From assembly GCA_024138015.1 (NCBI GenBank), contig JAMXBB010000006.1:74786435-74850434 (forward strand): a DNA stretch of 64,000 bases, given 5' to 3'. Every line of letters starts with the position of its first letter. The first letter of the stretch is position 1. The notes below the pieces were generated by a model, which was not told where the DNA came from, did no database searches, and worked only from the letters and a program-made list of their open reading frames with translations. A program made the position numbers and the translations under genes. Below, piece after piece: positions 36,260 to 46,925 of the stretch. The stretch comes from Lumnitzera littorea. Its lineage: Eukaryota; Streptophyta; Magnoliopsida; Myrtales; Combretaceae.

Positions 36260-36711
36260 TACCAAAGCATAGAAAACTAAATGGCATTAAGACTAGTACG
36301 GTATAGCCACTTTGATGCCTAAGTCAATAATTGTGTTGTGAAAGAGATAAGTACAAAGTTTAAGGTCATAAGATTATTTCTACAATAACTCCTCTACGTA
36401 TTTATAGGTGAAGATTGGGTGCTTGAAACGATAGTTAATCATCAATAATGGGATACATGGAGATTTCATAATCAGATACATGCCGAAAATATAGGAATAG
36501 TAGGCAGTTATGTAATGAGATCATACCAAATCATAGCTGTTTACGCTACTTCTTTAAATTTAAACTAGATGTGTTATTGGATAAGGCCCTAAGGCTCTAA
36601 GGCCCATTGAGTGGATTGAGCTTAGTCAGCATCAATCGAGAATTGAGTCATATGGCCTATTGTTAACCAAATAGCTGAATGATGTCTTAGAGTAAAAATT
36701 GACCATCAACA
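36260..36711 (-). repeat. LTR shared by elements B (3') and C (5')
   Basis: 452 bp, minus-strand start TGTTGATGGTC and end TATGCTTTGGTA, with TATAAATA at 36409-36416. It has a polypurine tract on its right (as a 3' LTR of B) and a primer-like block plus protease on its left (as a 5' LTR of C). The terminal TTGACTTAGGCATCAAAGTGGCTA block is of the kind seen in Retand-type LTRs. Confidence 0.75.
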
Positions 36712-36712
36712 T

Positions 36713-36726
36713 TTACCCCCCAACTC
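36713..36726 (-). other. Polypurine tract of element B
   Basis: The minus strand AGTTGGGGGGTAAA abuts the LTR start TGTTGATGG. Confidence 0.75.
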
Positions 36727-37204
36727 CTGTGGTCAAGAACTCAACTATGGGAGTAAACAAGGTTTCGAAATGTTGAGTGTCGTAAGAAGTTTTGATTTTA
36801 CTTCAAGATGCGACGAATCATATTCTAAACAAATGGTTCACAACCTTTTAAATTTCCCACCTATTCACCATCCTGTGGTGATATGCATGACAACTGTTAC
36901 CCTAGCCATCATGATGATATAGGGTTAATAACTACTAATGTTACAATAACTGTCAAATCTTTGACAACTTAACATGTATCATCAATCCATGCCCAATAGT
37001 ACAACTAAGAATGCATCCCAAAGAGAAGTTAGGGTTTTAATGAATCCGTTTGTATATAAAGGATTTTTCTATATTAGAGAAGATTCTTCACTTTAATTCT
37101 TATCCACTATCAAATTTTCAAAATTTTCATTTGCTTTTGAGGTCTCATCTTCATCTTCTAGATTATCATATAATTTGTGATTCTATTGTATAACTTCAAT
37201 TAAG
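36727..37204 (+). other. Region upstream of the antisense gene of B
   Basis: No coding frame. Contains TATATAAA at 37053-37060 on the plus strand, about 145 bases before the presumed start codon. Confidence 0.5.
37053..37060 (+). promoter_or_regulatory. Candidate TATA box for the antisense gene of B
   Basis: TATATAAAGG lies between the polypurine tract and the ATG at 37205 and points toward the antisense gene. In an AT-rich region this could be chance. Confidence 0.4.
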
Positions 37205-38087
37205 TATGGTCTGAAGTGTTGTTTGTCGACTTGTACTCTTAGATTCTAAGGCAACTGAGACCGAGGCTACTTCTCCCCCTACCAAAAGAAGGAACAATTC
37301 GATATGTTCTTTAAGTAGCTCGGCTAACAACACAATAGAGCAATGGGAAAAACTCACTTACATCAATGTTCTTTTAGTGGATAACTATTTGAATGATAAG
37401 GAAGGAAGATATATAGCCAAGTACTTATGTAATAATGTTGTTTATTATAGTAATTCTCTTGATGGAGTGGTGAGTGGTGTTGTGAAAACCATTATCTCAA
37501 AGTACATTAAGTACTAGTAAGATCTTCCTAACACAGGGAACCTATGTAGACCAAGGGAGGAAGAGAAGGTGTGTTTCTCGAAGGAGCATCGATTTCATAT
37601 ATTTCTAAAATATCTTGATTTTAGATAGTGCTTCCCATTTTTAGCTTTCATTAAATAGTTCTTTAATTACTTTCAGGTTGCAACGAGTATGTTTTCACTA
37701 AATAACTTTTGGCTTCTCATGGCATTCGAAATAATCTACGAAGAGGTCGAAGTTAGGGCTACACCTTAGTTATCTAGGTATTTCTTCACAAAAAGGTGAC
37801 AATTCGACAATTGGTATTTTATGACCACTCGGCATGTTTATAAGTTTATGGATGGGTTGGAGTTTAAAATCGACAAGTGGCATGATAAGTTTGTTTCCAT
37901 CATATTGGATGATGATTTCGATTTCTAGATCCATTAGATTGAACCCATTTGTATAAAAGATATTGAATTGATGTCACTGCTGCTAAAAAGATACAAGAAA
38001 GAAGGAAAAACAAAATGTTTTTTTAGGATGTCGAGAGGATAATAAAGCGGTACGAGAATGGGGATCCAATCTTCTCTAAAAAGGAAG

Positions 38088-38250
38088 GTAGGTGCTAGAA
38101 CAGTCACCTTGTCGAGTAGAGCTACTAGAGGAAAGCTGTTCTTGTGACTTTAGGGAGAATAGCTACTTATGAGCTTCACTCGGCATGGATCTTATAAGTT
38201 ATTGACATTTTCTTTTCTCCCAGTTTTAATATTGTTATAGTCTATTATAG
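38088..38250 (+). other. Intron 1 of the antisense gene of B
   Basis: GTAGGT...TCTATTATAG, 163 bp, phase 1, with pyrimidine-rich TTTCTTTTCTCCCAG upstream of the acceptor. Same position and phase as C 28764-28920. Confidence 0.75.
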
Positions 38251-38951
38251 ATATGGGTATAGGCGATGTTGATCCTGCCAAGTTGTTGGCTTAAGCTGAA
38301 GCCAAGAAAATGAAGTTTGATAAACATCTAGCTGCTAAAGCACCTATCGCTCAGCCAATCATACTGAAGAAGGTTGCCTAGGAGAAGGCTACGAAACAGG
38401 TTACTACTCTAAAGAAAGTTACTCATCCTGTCGAGAAGTGCTAAGGCAGCGAAGAACTTAGTATTGCTGAGGCCCAACCTAAAGTAATCCAACCTACTAA
38501 AAACACTCTAAGGAAGAAAATGTTGGGAGACTTGCACTAAGAAATCATCAATAATAACAATGCTAAGGTCATCCCTTATAGAATGGCTAAAGGCCCATTA
38601 GGCAAGATGAGCAATGAGCCGAGTCCCTTGAAGAGGAGTGGGAAGGAGCTTGCTAGGGAGCCTCTGTCCAAGAAATCCAAAACTCTAGATGAAAGGACAA
38701 AAGGTGCTTTGAGCAACAAGGCTCTTAACATCCATAGTTTCAAGTTCGTCCCTAACAGTGAGGTGGGCGAGTACTTTATTTCATGCTAGAGCTAGAACAT
38801 TTTGTATATTGACTCGACCTTAGGGGACAAGATAAAATCTCTGGCCCTGATGGAAAGAGTCATTCTTCCTAGGGATCAGGAGATCACAAAAAGAGATGTC
38901 ATCATAGTAGGCGGCTATAATAAAGGACATATTGCCACTAAATTATGCGAT

Positions 38952-39020
38952 GTAAGTATCTTACCATCTTTTCATTCATGGCACACATTCCATTGCTAAC
39001 ATAATCTTGTTTGCATGCAG
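38952..39020 (+). other. Intron 2 of the antisense gene of B
   Basis: GTAAGTATC...TTTGCATGCAG, 69 bp, phase 0, with near-consensus donor and acceptor. After splicing, M-E-L-D-E-A-D-K-E-M-K-K aligns with T-S-I-D-E-T-K-E-E-M-R-R of C. Confidence 0.8.
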
Positions 39021-39940
39021 ATTAGTTACTAAGTTCTAATGGAATTGGATGAAGCCGACAAAGAAATGAAGAAGTAATATTTACTGCTATTGCTTTGCTA
39101 AGAATCAAACCACTTATTTCATCTGTCAACATTTTGCAAAAAGTTGAGGAGGCATATAGCTCCTCAAGAGCTTAAATAGTTGCAATCAAGAGCATAAGGA
39201 TTAAGGTCAAGATGGAGTCAAGGAAACTACAAGAAGAGCTATCAGTCGAGAAATTGGCATATTCCTTAGTGGTCGATGAAGTCTTAGGCCTCAAAGATAA
39301 GAATGAGGAACTGAATAAGGAGATTGAAGACTTGAAGGAGGAGCTCCATAAGAAATGAGAGGAGTGTTGGGGGTTAGGCCAACCAATTAGCTTCATGAGT
39401 GATGAGGAGGAGAAGTTGAGGGTATGGATAAAAGAGTTGGAGATAGATGGCTCCATATTGCAATCTTACATTGTCGAGTTAAAGGAGGCAATGAAGAGGA
39501 GGCCCTCAGTTGAGAAGGCATTAGAAATTGTGACTCCTAGTTGGCAGTATAAGAAACTACTTTGAAAAAAACTTCTACACAGGATTCAATAAGGGAGAGA
39601 GGAAATTTTGATATTTCACCCTGACTATGACCTTTCATGTCTAGATTTTGCCAATATCGACGATGATGAAGTCAACAGTGGTTATAAAGGAGTCGGTGAA
39701 GAGGTAAAGATTAAGGTCCATGGTCAGGGTGATTATAGTAAAGCTATTATTGAAACTCCCACCAAGGATGAAGATAGATTATCCAATGAGATCCCCTATG
39801 TCTACAAAGAAGCATCTACTTGCTCTAAAACCCTTAATGCCGAAAGCAAAATAAACTCCCAGAAGGTCCCACCATCTTCTAATCAAGACAATGCCTCTAC
39901 TTGTCAAAGTCTTAAAATTGTTAATGTATTTTACTTTTAG

Positions 39941-40569
39941 TTATATGAACAAGATTCAGTTAGGTCGCCAACCGTTTGATATCATACAAGTTATGTACAT
40001 TTTCCTTTTATTTCATGTACATTATTGTTTCTCACTAAGTTGTCACACATGATTTTGCTTCTCGGCACTTTCTGTTTCATGTACGACTCTATTTCTAGAC
40101 ACATTTTGCTTCATGAGTGGTTTTTCTTCTCGATACTCTTGATTTCACGCAAGTTATTTTTTGTTGGCACATATCATTTCATGTGCAAATTAATGAATGT
40201 CTTCATAGACAATGTTCGTTAGTTACTTAGGATGTGAACTAGTTTCATTTTTAGGCCGTGAGATTGCTTGTCATCAAGCATAAGAGTTCGCTTTCTATTT
40301 TCCTAATGTATTTTGAATTGACGTTACTAGTCAATAATTATTTAAGTTCCTTAGCCATCATAGCCTTGAACTTATTAAATGCTAGTTTGTTCGCCATATA
40401 GCTAAAGCTTTATTAATTCGGTAATCACATGTAAGTTGGGAACGTAAATGATAGAAAGTAGTAATGCTAACCAAACTCGGAATGAACATTCATGATCAAA
40501 ACAAGCTGTAGGCCATTGCTTTACAAGATTCATAAAGGGGAATAACATTAAAGGAACTAAGTGAAATAA
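39941..40569. other. Noncoding spacer between antisense gene and integrase of B
   Basis: No family-like coding on either strand; repeated short phrases such as TTTCATGTAC and CTCGGCACTTTCTGTTTCATG occur at 40010-40200. Convergent gene ends meet here. Confidence 0.45.
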
Positions 40570-41835
40570 AGTTTTAGATTCTTAGCATTTTATGCTTGAG
40601 GGATAATTGTGCCATCTAACCTTTTGAGCCTATAAGCCACCTTACCCATGACTTCTTAGATCTTGACAAGATCCTCCCAATTTGCATTGAGTTTCCTCAG
40701 TTTATTTTGTGCAGTAATTGCCTCTAACTTCCTACAAACCAGATCGCCAAGTTGGAAGACTTTGTGCTTCACCTTTTGATCATAATATTTGGTGGCTGTA
40801 TGCTAATATGCAGTAACTCTTTCCCTTACAATGTCTCTTATTTCCTCAATAGTGTCCAAAATGGTCGTAACACTGATCTAGTTGACCATTACATCAAAAT
40901 TTTATGCGCAAAGTTTGGCTAAGTCTAATTTAATTGGCATTATTGCCTTCGTACCATATGCCAATCTGAAAGGTGTTTCTCCTATCGTAGTCCTATAGGT
41001 AATCTAATATCCCTACAAAACATTCGGCAATTAGTCAACCCATTTACCTTTAACTTGGTTGACTTTCCTCTTCAAGTTGTGCAAGATGATCTTATTAACG
41101 GTTTCCACTTGCCCATTTGTCTAAGAATGTGCCATAAACGTATAATCCAGATGAATATTATATTTCTCACATAATGCCTAGAATTTATCATTATCAAATT
41201 GTGGTCCATTATCAGTAATTATCATAAGTAGGACCCTAAATCTTAATATAAGGACGTTGGAAATAAAAGCCTCTACCTTCTGCACGGTGTTTCTCACCAA
41301 TGCCTTGACTTCCACCCACTTAGTAAAATAGTCTACGGCAATAATGATGAATTGCTGCTGAGCCATAGACTTAAGAAATGGTTCTAGTATATCTAACCCC
41401 CATTGGACAAAGGGCTATGGATTGGTGATGCTGCATAGTTCAGTAAGAGGAGCACAACTCAATGCCTTATGTTTGTGACATTGTCGACATTACCAAACAG
41501 ATGTTCTTGTGTCATCCTTCATTGTTGGCCAATAATAGCCGAGTCATAGTATAAAAACATACAATGTTTATCCCTTTACATGGTTATTATAGATACCGCC
41601 GTTTAGCTTAGATAATACTTGTTGTGCATCTTTCAAAGGAAGGCATCAAAGGTAAAGTTAGGAAATGTTGTGTTTGTACAATTGATAATCAATCAATATG
41701 TAATTTGCGGCTTGATAGATCATCCTTCAAGCCCCTTTTTTATCTCTAGGGAGAATGCAGTCCTTTAGATAAACTATGATTAGATCCATCTAAGACCTCT
41801 CTTTTACGTAGGAAGCCAATTCATAGCTCTACTAA
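40570..41835 (-). pseudogene. Integrase of element B
   Basis: Minus strand: a zinc-binding region near 41470-41520 (C-R-Q-C-H-K-H), core segments I-I-A-V-D-Y-F-T-K-W-V-E (41310-41345) and I-I-T-D-N-G-P-Q-F-D (41185-41215) with both Asp residues present, and a C-terminal domain with F-Q-L-G-D-L-V-C-R-K (40730-40760) and G-K-V-A-Y-R-L (40640). The longest clean frame is 41178-41366. Stops occur between all segments. Confidence 0.85.
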
Positions 41836-41989
41836 GCAATCTATAAGCTCTTATCGGGGAGGAACTCAACAAAGAGCTTGTCATTTAAGTTAGGGAGTGC
41901 TATGTTGGCTAACTTTGTTTACTTGTCAACTGCAATGTTCCTATTCCTTAGTATATTCTAAATCAAAAAAGACTGAAACTCCTCTATGA

Positions 41990-42330
41990 TCATTTGTACT
42001 ATCAGTAAGCACTAGCTCATTACTTCCACTTTTGTTGCATAACTCCCCTTACCTGATTTATACCAAGTTGTAAGTCGAAAAAACCATCGATCTTCTTGGA
42101 GCCTACTTCTTTTGCCAATCTGAGTCCAATTATTAAGGCTTCACATTTGGCCTCATTGTTACTGACTGGAAATCTAAACTTCAAAGCATAATTGACCTTG
42201 GCATTATAGGGTCCTTGCACCACTTCCTTCCTTAGTCGAAGAACCATTGACATATAAATTCCATATTGGCTTTTTGGCTATCTTTATGTTGTCCTCTTCA
42301 CCCATGAACTCGGCTAAGAAATTTGCTAAA
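41990..42330 (-). pseudogene. Second (archaeal-type) RNase H of element B
   Basis: Minus-strand frame 42020-42253: Y-A-L-K-F-R-F, S-N-N-E-A-K-C-E-A-L-I-I-G-L-R-L-A-K-E-V-G and F-F-D-L-Q-L. This matches the additional RNase H domain diagnostic of Tat elements; it is preceded by L-Y-V-N-G-S-S-T near 42255. D-S-Q has become D-L-Q. Confidence 0.82.
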
Positions 42331-42880
42331 ACCTAAGCTTTTAATGCCATTTTGGGTTTGTAGTGTACTTCATAGGCACTTAGCTCTAACACATACTTCA
42401 TCATCCTCCTCAAGGAATTTAGCTGTTGTAAAGTTTTCCATAAGGGTTGATTAGTAAGGACAATAATTTGATAAGCTTTGAAGTGTGGTTTCAACTTCCT
42501 TGCCAAGAGAACCACAACCATTACAAATTTCTCAATTTTTGTATATTGGTGTTCTTATCCTTGTAAAACACGACTTACGTAATAAATCGGCTGATGCTCC
42601 CTGCCTTCAATTTGAACCAAGATAGAGGAGAGTGCTCAGTTGCTTATCGATAGATATAAATATAATTTTTCCATTGGAATGGGCGATGAGAGTATTGGTG
42701 GTGATGTAAGAAACTCTTTCAGTTCACTAAATGCTCTTTCACATTCATTTGTCTACCTAAAATCTTTTAGATTCTTCAAAATTTTGAAGAATTCCACACA
42801 TCTATCTGCACTTCTTTATACGAACCTATTAAGGGTAGTTACCTACCTAGTTAGCTCTTAAACTTCCTTGATAATGCAAG
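42331..42880 (-). pseudogene. First RNase H of element B
   Basis: Minus strand: S-E-L-K-E-F-L near 42710, P-I-Y-Y-V-S-R-V-L-Q near 42580, then I-I-V-L-T-N-Q-P-L and M-K-Y-V-L-E-L-S-A-Y-E-V-H-Y (42333-42521), the standard end of the gypsy RNase H. T-D-Q is now T-N-Q, a G-to-A change. Confidence 0.8.
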
Positions 42881-43700
42881 GAGACCTCATGTTTCTAATT
42901 TCATCCATTTTTTTTATTTGCTTCAATACTGTACTAGGTGACCATATATCCTAAAAGCTTTCTTGAAGTCACACCAAAAATGCATTTCTAAGGATTCAGC
43001 TTCATATTGTATCTTCTGTAAGTGTTGAATGTCTCTTCAAGATCAGTAAGATGCTAATCTTCCAATGTGCTTTTCATTATCATGTCATCAACATTATGAT
43101 GAATTTAGGGCTTAAAAATCTTGGTGATAAGGTATTGGTAGGTCGCACTAGCATTTTTTAGGCCGAAAGCATCACCGTATAACAATATGTCCCAAAGTTA
43201 GTGATGAATGATGTATAGACCTCATCCTCCTTATCCATTTTGACATGATTATAGCTTGAAAACACATCAATGAAGGATAACAATGTATGTCCGATAGTAG
43301 AGTTAACTATTGGTCTACTTTTGGTAAGGGAAAACAATCTTTTAGATAGGCCTTGTTCAAATCAGTGAAGTCTATGTACATATACCATTTGTTGTTAAAC
43401 TTCTTGACTAATACATAGTTTGCTAGCCAAGTCAGATAAGGCTTTTCCCTAATGAACCTTGCCTTGAGCAGTTTTTGGACTTCTTCTTTTATGCTTGCAT
43501 GTTGTTTAGGAGCAAAATACCTTTTCTTTGTTGAATAACCTTCACATTAAGATCAACTTGAAGTTTGTGAGTAATAACATCTCTGGGAATGCCTAGCATA
43601 TCCAAAGGGAAACATGCAAAGATATTAGCATTATCCCATAAGAAATTAATTAAGCTTTGATGGATGTTTATTGGCAATAGTTTCCCTTTCTTAGTTATCC
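42881..43700 (-). pseudogene. Reverse transcriptase of element B
   Basis: The minus-strand frame 43489-43677 carries F-A-C-F-P-L-D-M-L-G-I-P, V-I-T-H-K-L and V-I-Q-Q-R-K, the N-terminal RT lead-in of Tat elements. The catalytic site near 43080 reads H-H-N-V-D-D-M-I-M-K-S: the Asp pair is kept but the preceding Tyr is Asn. K-L-N-P and F-G-V-T-S-R-K-L-L-G-Y-M-V follow near 42950-43020. Stops are frequent. Confidence 0.85.
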
Positions 43701-44024
43701 GCCTTCGATCATTTCTTAATGGAATCTCTTTGGTTTCTTCCTCAACATTCTCTATGTTGACTAATTTTTGTTTTAGGTAAGTTTCAATTTGAATGATTTC
43801 TTCTTAGCCCAATGCCTTTTTATACAGGGATCTTGCCAATTGTTGGTCCCCTTTACATATACTAACTCCAGTAAGAGTAGGTAATTTAGCTTTAATATAT
43901 ATAGTAGAAGGAACTATGCTAAATAGATGTCTATATGGCCGACCATGATCATATTATATGGGGACCAACACTTGACTACAAGGAAATCTACCTTATCTTC
44001 CATGGTATGTTCATCTTCTCTAAT
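43701..44024 (-). pseudogene. Protease-RT linker of element B
   Basis: Continuous with flanking domains and alignable with C around 34770-36000, including CGACCATGATCATATTATA near 43955. No domain of its own. Confidence 0.4.
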
Positions 44025-44440
44025 CTAGATAGGTAGAGTGATCACTCTACTAACCCGAATGGATTGATTGTTAAAAGCATATAGATCATAATCATATGAT
44101 CTCAGTTGCACCTTGATATTCAGCCTCATTTGCTCGAAAACATGTTGAAATATATTATTTGCCAAACTTTCGGTGTCAATTAGAGTCTTTTTGACCTTGA
44201 AGTTGGCAATTCTTGTACTAATTACCAATGCATCATTGTGGGGTCTTTCAATGCCTTCAAAATCCTCTTCTAAGAAAGATTTTGAATTGTCGACCTTAAC
44301 CTTCTTGCCCTGTACATTACAAACATAATGTATGACATTAGTCAAGCTCAAAGAGCTAGATCGGCCTAAGGTAGAAGGTCGATCGACAATAGTATTTATT
44401 ATACCATTTGCTACTTTGCTACTACTTCCATCTCTCATAT
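44025..44440 (-). pseudogene. Aspartic protease of element B
   Basis: Open minus-strand frame 44025-44438 (137 codons). H-N-D-A-L-V-I-S and I-A-N-F-K-V-K-K-T-L-I-D-T-E-S-L-A-N place the active site; the D-T-G triad reads D-T-E through a GGA-to-GAA change, which should abolish activity. The end includes the L-R-S-Y-D-Y-D-L-Y-A-F-N segment shared with C. Confidence 0.82.
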
Positions 44441-45832
44441 CTTTTGCAGCTTGGGAAGGTCACGTGATATTCTCTTGCTTATCATGTCTCCTTTGAGCTA
44501 GTCGATCTATGTTTTTTGCATTATAAGAAACTTGCTTAGATACCTTCGCTTCATCACATCCTCAATCACATTTTTGAGTTAGATACACTCGTTAGTATTA
44601 TGACCTCTATCAAGATGAAAATCATAGTATTTATTGGAATTTTGTCTTAAGGGATTTCCTCACATTTTCTTTAGCCATTTCAAAACACCTCTTTGGCCAT
44701 GCACTTCCATCAATACGTTTGCAATTGTACAATTAAGTGGCGTATGGATTGAATATATTGAGATGCGTATTCTCTTTTTCTTAGCATTGGAACACTAATC
44801 ATCTCCGCTTCGGGTCGGTCTTTCGTACTCTTCTTTCTATCACCTTTCCTATCTCCTCTATTCCAATTGACCTCTTGGCGAACCCTAATGTTGTCTTCTT
44901 GTTTGATGTAAAATATGGCTTTGGCTTTGAACTTGGCAAAAGTTCTTAGATTGTTTTTGGGGAGAGACTTGAAAAAGTCTTTGTGGGGCTTAACAACATC
45001 AATAATTGCATTTAGAGTAACGCATATATCCAGCTCTAGAATCCAGACCATTTTAGCTAAAAACTTGGCTAGATAGTCCCTAATAGATTCTTATGATCTT
45101 TACTTTATTGTGTTAAGGATAGAAGAATCCTTAATGGGAACCTTACTTACAAGGAAGTGTTGAAGAAACACTTTTTCTTAATCCTTAAAAAATGAGCTCT
45201 ATTCGGCTTTAGATGTTTAAACCATGTACTAACTGCATTCCTTAATGTTGAGGGAAAGGCTTAGTAAGCTACAACATCACTCAAGCCATGTAATTTAGCC
45301 AAGGTGTGGTAGTACTCGAGATGATCTTTAGGATCTCTTGTTCCATCATAAGTTTCAAATTGTAGCAACTTAATGTATCGTAGGATAACTTTGTCTAAAA
45401 TCTCAAGGACGAAGGGCTCTTTTTTATTTGGAATTGCTTACTCATTGTAGCAGGGTTGATAACATGCAAGGGTCCAGCATGGTGTACTTACTATGGTTGT
45501 TTTCCATTGTTATTTTTCTTAAGAGCAAGGGCTAAAGGTCTTAATGTAACTCTAGCCTGCTTTCTTGATAATTTTGAAGAGTAGATTGAATCTCCACTAT
45601 TATCAACATTGTTATCGTCGTGTCCTTGGTTTTCATCTAAGTGGATATTTCTATGGAGAAGGTTAAGGATGTCATCATATTTTTTGCTAAGTTCTTGGTT
45701 TTCATTGGCTAAGTCAAGGCAAAGTTACTCTAGCTTAGCTAAACGTTGTTCGTTAGTATGCTTACTCCCCCCTACTTAGTGGTGAGATGAAGAACCAACA
45801 TCTACACTTTTGGTCATTCTTGTCTTTGCCAT
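44441..45832 (-). pseudogene. Gag of element B
   Basis: ATG at 45832 (minus) gives M-A-K-T-R-M-T-K-S. The body includes 44710-45051 (F-F-K-S-L-P-K-N-N-L-R-T-F-A). Near 44575-44640 K-Y-Y-D-F-H-L-D-R-G-H-N-T-N-E-C is the degenerate zinc-knuckle-like end of Tat gag, its first Cys being Tyr here. The start is chosen because it is the first ATG after the leader and lies at a gag-like distance. Broken by stops. Confidence 0.72.
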
Positions 45833-45901
45833 ATGGGTATGTAAATAAAAAATAGATGATGCTAAATATTGTTAGGTGATTTTGGGATAGGATTTAGTTC
45901 A
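45833..45901 (-). other. Leader and primer region of element B
   Basis: The minus strand TGAACTAAATCCTATCCC follows the LTR end TTTGGCA; a short leader then runs to the gag ATG. Confidence 0.45.
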
Positions 45902-45975
45902 TGCCAAAGCATAGAAAACTAAGTGGTAATGAGGCTAGTTTGGTGTAGCCACTCTAATGCTTAAGTCAATAACTA
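45902..45975 (-). repeat. Truncated 5' LTR of element B
   Basis: Aligns with the end of the shared LTR (36260-36335) through GACTTAAGCATTAGAGTGGCTACACC, then stops where the LTR of D begins at TGATACGG (45976). Confidence 0.7.
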
Positions 45976-46911
45976 TGATACGGATTCTATAGCTGAACAT
46001 ACGGGCCCAATATCACACATAACCAAAATGGGTAGGTCCAGGCTGCGAGATGGCTCGAAAAGTAAATGATAGTCAAAGGTCGAGCAAGGGTTCCTATATA
46101 CCGACAATGGATATGACGTACTAACGCCTTACATGAGCTTGGGTTACACTTGATATGATGCACAAGTATGACCAAAGGTCACTCGCCACTAGTTTATGTC
46201 CAAATGGTCTAGATAAGAGTAGCTCAAGAGTAAGTAGAAAGACACTTAGATCAAGAGGGAGTAAAAGTTTAGTGTATTCTCTTTGTATGATTCATTCAGC
46301 AGCTATTACAATATGTGAGCATTTATAGTATCTAGTTAAGGTAAGTCCTAAATTATAGAATTAGATCCCTACTTGCTAAGAAAAAGGAGAATAATTTATA
46401 GGGGAAGCATGAAATTGTGAAAAAAGAATATCTTCTATCAGAAAGGATAGTATGAGTGTCGAAAAGGATAGCGCATGTGTAATTATGCTCATTCTATTAC
46501 CCCAATAACATTATGAGCCGTATAGGGGTAGGCTTTGATTAGGTCTGGTCAGTGTTAGCAGTTTAGCTGCTCTAATTACTAAGATTAGATAACGGTTGGC
46601 TTAAGGATGACTTACACTCGGGATTGACCTTGGATGGTCAGCTCCTAACAATTGTTAGCTTAACTTCGACACTATGGAGATGGCTATATCTAGATTTGGT
46701 ACTTGGACTGGTGTGCTGTGGAGGGGTTAGCTCGGAACATCAGCTGATTACCTTAGCCGTCTGTTAGATGGTGTGGAAAGCAAAGTAGCTCGATAGATTA
46801 GATCGGGGTAAACACCACTCCTTGGCACTTAACTTTCCTCAGATAGCTTGGTGTACCATTTGAGAAAGCCCTTAGGCTCAAAAGCGCATGATCGGCCCTT
46901 AATCCTTATTA
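45976..46911 (-). repeat. 3' LTR of element D
   Basis: 936 bp; minus-strand start TAATAAGG (probably from TGATAAGG) after the polypurine tract, end CGTATCA. TATAAAT lies at 46321-46327 (minus). The end aligns with the 5' LTR fragment at 50662. Confidence 0.72.
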
Positions 46912-46925
46912 TCCCCTCCAAGTTG
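46912..46925 (-). other. Polypurine tract of element D
   Basis: The minus strand CAACTTGGAGGGGA abuts the LTR; the equivalent in E is CCCAAAAGGAG. Confidence 0.6.

Larger units (their letters stand above)
26810..36711 (-). mobile_element. Element C: Tat/Retand-like retrotransposon with gag deleted
   Basis: Right to left: LTR 36260-36711 (shared with B), primer region, protease, RT, RNase H, second RNase H, integrase, then the antisense gene on the plus strand, polypurine tract and 3' LTR. Gag is missing: 12-20 bases after the primer region the sequence jumps into protease. Two solo LTRs interrupt it (29547-30192, 34966-35873). Confidence 0.8.
37205..39940 (+). pseudogene. Antisense gene of element B (Retand-type extra ORF, with introns)
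   Basis: The plus-strand ATG at 37205 aligns with the ATG of copy C; its third codon is TGA, a likely CGA change. Inferred exons: 37205-38087, 38251-38951, 39021-39940. The N-terminal part has W-E-K-L-T and Y-L-C-N-N-V-V-Y, then S-M-F-S-L-N-N-F-W near 37700 in the area resembling plant 'putative gypsy type transposon' proteins (from memory). Exon 2 is lysine-rich (38290-38720), which may act as a nuclear targeting region. Exon 3 has a heptad-like stretch (39211-39480, E-E-L-N-K-E-I-E-D-L-K-E-E-L) suggesting a coiled coil, then an acidic patch (I-D-D-D-E-V). Function unknown; several stops. Confidence 0.68.
36712..45975 (-). mobile_element. Element B: Tat/Retand-like retrotransposon, all domains recognisable
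   Basis: Right to left: truncated 5' LTR, leader, gag, protease, RT, RNase H, archaeal-type RNase H, integrase, antisense gene, polypurine tract, then the shared LTR. Dual RNase H plus an antisense gene downstream of pol places it in the Tat lineage, Retand-like. The 5' LTR is cut after about 74 bp by the LTR of element D. Every domain has stops or frameshifts. Confidence 0.82.
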
